Positions 21,523 through 24,887 of a stretch of 24,887 nt of DNA are shown piece after piece (the first letter of the stretch is position 1; each line of letters opens with the position of its first letter). Made by a program: the position numbers and the translations under genes. This DNA is from a virus, in the IMG/VR virus record IMGVR_UViG_3300046006_002996, positions 1 to 24,887 of that record; one strand, 5' to 3'. The notes below the pieces were generated by a model. The model ran no database searches. It was not told the DNA's origin and saw only the letters and a list, made by a program, of their open reading frames with translations.

Positions 21523-21726
21523 ATGGATTTAATAACTAACGAGGAAATTAAGGAAACAGAAACTTTTAAAAATTCTGAAAAAATGTTTCAAAATCTATTG
21601 TTGCAATATGCAAACAAAAAGAAAATCAGTGAAGGGATTGTAATTTTTAAAAACTGTGGTGTTTATCCTGGTTTTTTAGGAGGAAAAAATCTAAAAATAG
21701 TAAAAGAATTAACCCAACCCCGATAA
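21523..21726 (+). CDS. Unknown 67-aa last gene of the early operon
   Basis: An acidic N-terminal half (EEIKETETFKNSEKMFQ), then a region with IVIFKNCGVYPGFLGGKNLK. Its stop codon lies inside the loop of the terminator hairpin at 21716-21740, so the last coding bases form one stem arm. Not recognised. Confidence 0.5.
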   Translation: MDLITNEEIKETETFKNSEKMFQNLLLQYANKKKISEGIVIFKNCGVYPGFLGGKNLKIVKELTQPR

Positions 21727-21740
21727 AACGGGGTTTTTTT
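21716..21740 (+). terminator. Intrinsic terminator of the early operon
   Basis: AACCCCG (21716-21722) pairs with CGGGGTT (21729-21735), 6-nt loop, followed by T-run to 21740. It separates the plus-strand operon from the convergent replication module. The opposite strand has the hairpin but no good T-run, so it is weaker for minus-strand transcripts. Confidence 0.85.
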
Positions 21741-21744
21741 ATGT

Positions 21745-22206
21745 TTAATTTTTAGCAATTATATTCCCGTTTTTTAAAAAATCTAAACGACTGTAAATTG
21801 GTGGAATGTCAAAATCTGGTTTATTCATTTTAGATGGGATTGTAATAAATTCGCATCTACTTTCGTAATGCAGCACCATAAAAATAATAGTTTGTTGATC
21901 ATCGTTTAATCGATGTGGTTTTGATGTGATAGGAACGATATTTTCTTTCGCTATAATATTAAGAATTGTTTGCTTATTTGTTCCTGTTATTGATGCGATT
22001 TCGTTAATAGTTCTTAATCCTTCATATTGGTTTATATTTTTATTATTTAATAATCTTTCAGCTATTAAGTTTTGTTGGAACTTATTATAATATCCTATTT
22101 TATTTTTTTTATCAATAGGAATTAAATTTAAACTTTGTTTTATTCGTAATATAGTATCGTAATGTACTTTGTGTATTTTCGATATTTCGTTTATTGATTT
22201 TAGCAT
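21745..22206 (-). CDS. Tandem helix-turn-helix protein
   Basis: A 153-aa protein with two similar HTH-like segments: SINEISKIHKVHYDTILRIK (4-23) and RTINEIASITGTNKQTILNI (65-84), each followed by a short I-P-I/V-P-I turn. This is like the helix-turn-helix plus wing of MerR/excisionase-type domains in duplicate. It probably binds DNA, perhaps a two-part site. It is the last gene of the replication module and overlaps the upstream 81-aa gene by 7 nt. A regulator of the early/late switch region is possible but not shown. Confidence 0.6.
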   Translation of the reverse strand: MLKSINEISKIHKVHYDTILRIKQSLNLIPIDKKNKIGYYNKFQQNLIAERLLNNKNINQYEGLRTINEIASITGTNKQTILNIIAKENIVPITSKPHRLNDDQQTIIFMVLHYESRCEFITIPSKMNKPDFDIPPIYSRLDFLKNGNIIAKN

Positions 22207-22445
22207 TTTGTAAGTTTTAAAAATTTATCGTAATAATCTATTTCTATTTCAAAAAATCCTCCTCTTTCGTCTAAATATTTAAAGGAATGAATCCAATGGT
22301 ATTTTTCTACTTTATCAATCCATTTTGGTGGAATTTGTAAATTTTTTCTAGTTCCTGAAAGTCTAAATTCCCTTCTGAGTTTTGATATTTGAGTTTCAAA
22401 ATTTAAAAAAATGTAAGTTTCTGAGTTAATTTTAATTTTTTCCAT
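22200..22445 (-). CDS. Unknown 81-aa protein
   Basis: A basic N-terminal half (KLRREFRLSGTRKNLQIPPK), a Trp/Tyr-rich centre (KYHWIHSFKYLDERGG) and an acidic strand FFEIEIDYYD. It lies 3 nt after the VRR-NUC gene and overlaps the HTH gene by 7 nt, so it belongs to the replication operon. Not recognised. Confidence 0.5.
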   Translation of the reverse strand: MEKIKINSETYIFLNFETQISKLRREFRLSGTRKNLQIPPKWIDKVEKYHWIHSFKYLDERGGFFEIEIDYYDKFLKLTKC

Positions 22446-22448
22446 AAT

Positions 22449-22736
22449 CTAAAAATCTAAATTAATATTATTTTGTTTGTCGTTTGGGTAAATAATTCCT
22501 TTTTTGTCCTGAATACAAAACGCTTTTTTCCCTGATGCGATTAATTGGTCTATTCTAAATTTCTGCAAAGGTTTCAAAGTATCGTTTATTTCTTTACACT
22601 CAATGTAAATATCAATTTCTCCTAACTTAGTACAAAGCAAATCGGGATAACCAGCTTGTGTTGTTTGATATTTAGTGACGGTATAACCTTCGGCTTGGTA
22701 TTGCTTCTTGATTTTTGTCTGGAATTTTGAACTCAT
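22449..22736 (-). CDS. VRR-NUC family nuclease
   Basis: A 95-aa single-domain protein with the VRR-NUC pattern: GYPDLLC (29-35, catalytic D32), the ECK motif (46-48) that gives the (D/E)xK part of the PD-(D/E)xK site, then LQKFRIDQLIASGKKAFCIQ. Stand-alone VRR-NUC proteins are common in phages next to helicases and act as structure-specific nucleases, probably in replication or recombination. It overlaps the preceding helicase gene by 65 nt, the longest overlap here; the ATG at 22736 is kept because it gives the normal N-terminal helix. A later in-frame Met is not available before the active site. Confidence 0.85.
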   Translation of the reverse strand: MSSKFQTKIKKQYQAEGYTVTKYQTTQAGYPDLLCTKLGEIDIYIECKEINDTLKPLQKFRIDQLIASGKKAFCIQDKKGIIYPNDKQNNINLDF

Positions 22737-23952
22737 AATTTTTTTTAAATACGTTTAAAGTAAAATCCTTTTTATTTAGAACGGTTCTATATATTTTTTC
22801 TTCAATACCTCCTTTTGAAAAAAGCCAATAAATTTGGTTTTCTTTTCGTTCCATTGTAGTCATACGATCTTTAAATTGAAAGTAGGTAGTAGCTGAAAAA
22901 TCTATATTTAAAGCTACAATATAATCGGCTTGTTTTAAAGAAAGTCCTTCTCTACCACTCAAAAACTGTAAAGCAATCCATTTATCACTATTATTAAATT
23001 CATCTAAATCGGTTGTAATTTTATCTTTTAAAACCTCTTTCAACATATTTAATTCCTCTTTAAATTTATAGAAAATCCCTATTTTATATTCTTTAAAATT
23101 TTCAAGGATATAATTAGCTTTTGAATAGTCTATAATCTTGCTTGTACCATCCTCAAATTTACAAGTTCCTGAGCTTAATTGGTGTATTTTCTGCATCAAT
23201 TTAACTCCTGTATCTGCTAAAATAATTTGTCCTGTTGAATTTTTTACAACTAAATCACGTTTTAATCTTTCTATAATTGTATTAGTTATTGGTTGCATAT
23301 CAACAAATAAAACCATTTCATTAACTGTTGAGGTAAACCCAGCTTCTTTTTGACTGAAAGTCAAAACGTAATATTTAATTCGTCTATTGATATGTTTAAT
23401 ATCTGCATCTGAATAATCGTTAACTTGTGCATAACCTAAATGCTTAATCTTTACATTAACAAAATCTTTCGCCCATTTATAAAAGTTTGAATATTCTTTA
23501 AACGGACTGTTGTCCGATAATTGGAATGAGTGATACCATTGTGAGTGACTTTCTGGGGTTGGTGTTCCTGATAGTAATATCATTGGTAAATGACTGTATT
23601 TTTGCTTTGCTAACTTTTGATATACACTTGCTTTTGGATATGCTGAAAAACCGTGAAATTCATCATAAATAACTAAATCAAAAGTATCATTTACTTTATG
23701 TAAACTTTCTTTATTGATAATAGTTAATTTAAAATCGTAGTCCATTTGGTCATAATCCCACTGTATAGACGAAAACGCTTTGATTTTAGTCACGAATAAA
23801 ACATTTTTAGCACCGTAATTCTGTACAGTTTGAAGTGCTGTTAATGTTTTACCCGTTCTTACCATCATTGCTAATACTACAATTTTTTTAGATTGTAGTA
23901 TTTCACAAGCCTCTTTTGCTAATTTAACTTGATAATCTCGAAGTTTTATCAT
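22672..23952 (-). CDS. Superfamily 2 DNA helicase
   Basis: A 426-aa protein with SF2 motifs in order: Q-motif-like LRDYQ (4-8), Walker A VRTGKT (31-36), motif II DEFH (97-100), motif III SGTPTPES (128-135), then in the C-terminal half FLSGREGLSLKQAD (motif V) and FQFKDRM (motif VI variant). The size and motif spacing are those of compact phage SNF2/UvsW-like helicases. It would unwind or remodel DNA during replication or recombination. It starts 2 nt after the stop of the SF3 ATPase gene and its last 65 nt overlap the VRR-NUC gene, so the three are one operon. Motif VI lacks the usual QxxxR pair, though D-R is kept. Confidence 0.85.
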   Translation of the reverse strand: MIKLRDYQVKLAKEACEILQSKKIVVLAMMVRTGKTLTALQTVQNYGAKNVLFVTKIKAFSSIQWDYDQMDYDFKLTIINKESLHKVNDTFDLVIYDEFHGFSAYPKASVYQKLAKQKYSHLPMILLSGTPTPESHSQWYHSFQLSDNSPFKEYSNFYKWAKDFVNVKIKHLGYAQVNDYSDADIKHINRRIKYYVLTFSQKEAGFTSTVNEMVLFVDMQPITNTIIERLKRDLVVKNSTGQIILADTGVKLMQKIHQLSSGTCKFEDGTSKIIDYSKANYILENFKEYKIGIFYKFKEELNMLKEVLKDKITTDLDEFNNSDKWIALQFLSGREGLSLKQADYIVALNIDFSATTYFQFKDRMTTMERKENQIYWLFSKGGIEEKIYRTVLNKKDFTLNVFKKNYEFKIPDKNQEAIPSRRLYRH

Positions 23953-23954
23953 AA

Positions 23955-24887
23955 TTAAAAATCTACATCGTCATTAATATCTTCTCCCTTGCTTTCAAAA
24001 CCTGATACTGAAAATTTACGAATACCTCCGTTTGTTGTATCTTCACGCTCCCATTTCTTTAAATCGAAATACATTCCCAACCATCGACCAAACCAGCTTA
24101 CATTCATATTTCTAGGAACTTCTCTATGTCCATCGCAATAGGTTTCTTTTATTTCTTTGGTAGTATAGAAATTATGCTCTTTCCATAAAAATTCATTTTC
24201 GCAAAAATCATAAAAATCCTCACAAGTATTTGCAATAAATTTCTTTGTTTTACCTGTTTTTAATTCTGATTTCTGCAATCCATTTTTAAAGTATAGCTGT
24301 AAATTACGAATCATATAATTAAAAAATCCGTTCCAATCATCTTTATTCCAATCATCAAAAAACATTTTTCCAAACTCTGTAAATGGTTTATATGATTTTG
24401 AATAATGCCTAAACAATTCTATTTCTATTTTTCTGTCATCGTGTGAATCTCCAACCCCAGAAAGAATATAGTTTGAAGTAAACAATATTTTAGGACTGCG
24501 TACAAATGGAATTTCAATAGGCTGCTGGAACTTCTTTTTTAAAGTTAAATTCCCTGTCATTATAGAAAACAAAGTTTCTAATTTAAAAGTCCTATCCATA
24601 TCATCGAAGCAAATAATATTATCGTCTAAGTTTACAATATCATAAGGAAAATTTCCTTTATTATCAAACTCTTTACCGTTTAAAGTAACAAGTTTACGCA
24701 TAGCTCCAAGTGCTTTTGATATGATTGTTTTACCTGTACGACCACTTGGGTTATCGTTTAATGTTTCATCATATAAAACAATAGCTAAACCTTCATCCTG
24801 TTTCTTAAATGTGCTTAAAAGATACCCTATTGCACTCTCTAAAATCATTTTTCTTTTTTCGTCTTTATTTGAAATATTTAAAATCCT
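23955..24887 (-). CDS. SF3-type (D5-like) helicase/primase C-terminal part, cut by the window edge
   Basis: The frame is open through the right edge; the ATG at 24848 is probably internal because 13 further codons (RILNISNKDEKRK) precede it without a stop, and the family has a longer N-terminus. About 310 residues are visible. Walker A is SGRTGKT, Walker B is IICFDDMDR, and a sensor-like LFTSNY follows, the layout of SF3 replicative helicases fused to primases in phages and plasmids. The C-terminal part (YTTKEIKETYCDGHREVP, WFGRWLGMYFD) looks like a small winged-helix DNA-binding domain. It would unwind DNA at the replication fork. The N-terminal primase part, if any, is outside the window. 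Confidence 0.75.
   Translation of the reverse strand, partial: RILNISNKDEKRKMILESAIGYLLSTFKKQDEGLAIVLYDETLNDNPSGRTGKTIISKALGAMRKLVTLNGKEFDNKGNFPYDIVNLDDNIICFDDMDRTFKLETLFSIMTGNLTLKKKFQQPIEIPFVRSPKILFTSNYILSGVGDSHDDRKIEIELFRHYSKSYKPFTEFGKMFFDDWNKDDWNGFFNYMIRNLQLYFKNGLQKSELKTGKTKKFIANTCEDFYDFCENEFLWKEHNFYTTKEIKETYCDGHREVPRNMNVSWFGRWLGMYFDLKKWEREDTTNGGIRKFSVSGFESKGEDINDDVDF

Overview
The window is about 24.9 kb of an AT-rich tailed double-stranded DNA bacteriophage. The host is probably a member of the Bacteroidetes, most likely a Flavobacterium-like bacterium. The reasons are promoters of the TAnnTTTG (-7) type, twice paired with an upstream TTTG; start codons preceded by A-rich stretches instead of Shine-Dalgarno sequences; and protein families typical of Bacteroidetes siphoviruses. 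No integrase, CRISPR array or tRNA gene was seen. Host and lifestyle are inferences.

Layout. (1) Positions 15495 down to 1, minus strand: the virion module in transcription order. It runs small terminase, large terminase, portal, a 125-aa HeH-like protein, a scaffold-like protein, a 64-aa ORF, major capsid protein, two head/neck/tail-completion candidates, a probable major tail protein, a fibre block (beta-sandwich adaptor, collagen-like fibre, 462-aa receptor-binding candidate), three small tail-region genes and the N-terminal part of the tape measure. It is divided by terminator-plus-promoter junctions. (2) Two plus-strand free-standing NUMOD4/HNH endonuclease genes (1093-1614 and 10011-10523) sit in this module against the direction of transcription, each with its own promoter and an RNA leader. 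(3) Positions 15496-15943: a divergent control region with two 37-bp tandem repeats, two 18-bp TTGTT-N8-AACAA palindromes and outward-facing promoters. (4) Positions 15944-21726, plus strand: a presumed early operon of two larger unknown proteins followed by a dense run of tiny unknown ORFs, closed by a strong terminator. (5) Positions 24887 down to 21745, minus strand: an SF3-type helicase/primase-like ATPase (cut by the window edge), a SF2 helicase, a VRR-NUC nuclease, a small unknown protein and a tandem-HTH protein, convergent with the early operon.

The most notable points are these. The large terminase ORF is interrupted inside its Walker A codons by about 41 nt carrying a GC-rich perfect stem-loop and stop codons. 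This is either a lesion or a candidate for programmed ribosome bypass. Both HNH genes are preceded by the same interleaved-helix (pseudoknot-like) leader, with four compensatory base-pair changes between the copies. A 49-nt three-helix RNA-like element occurs twice in the early operon, again with compensatory changes. Two minus-strand leaders share an unusual promoter-then-terminator arrangement.
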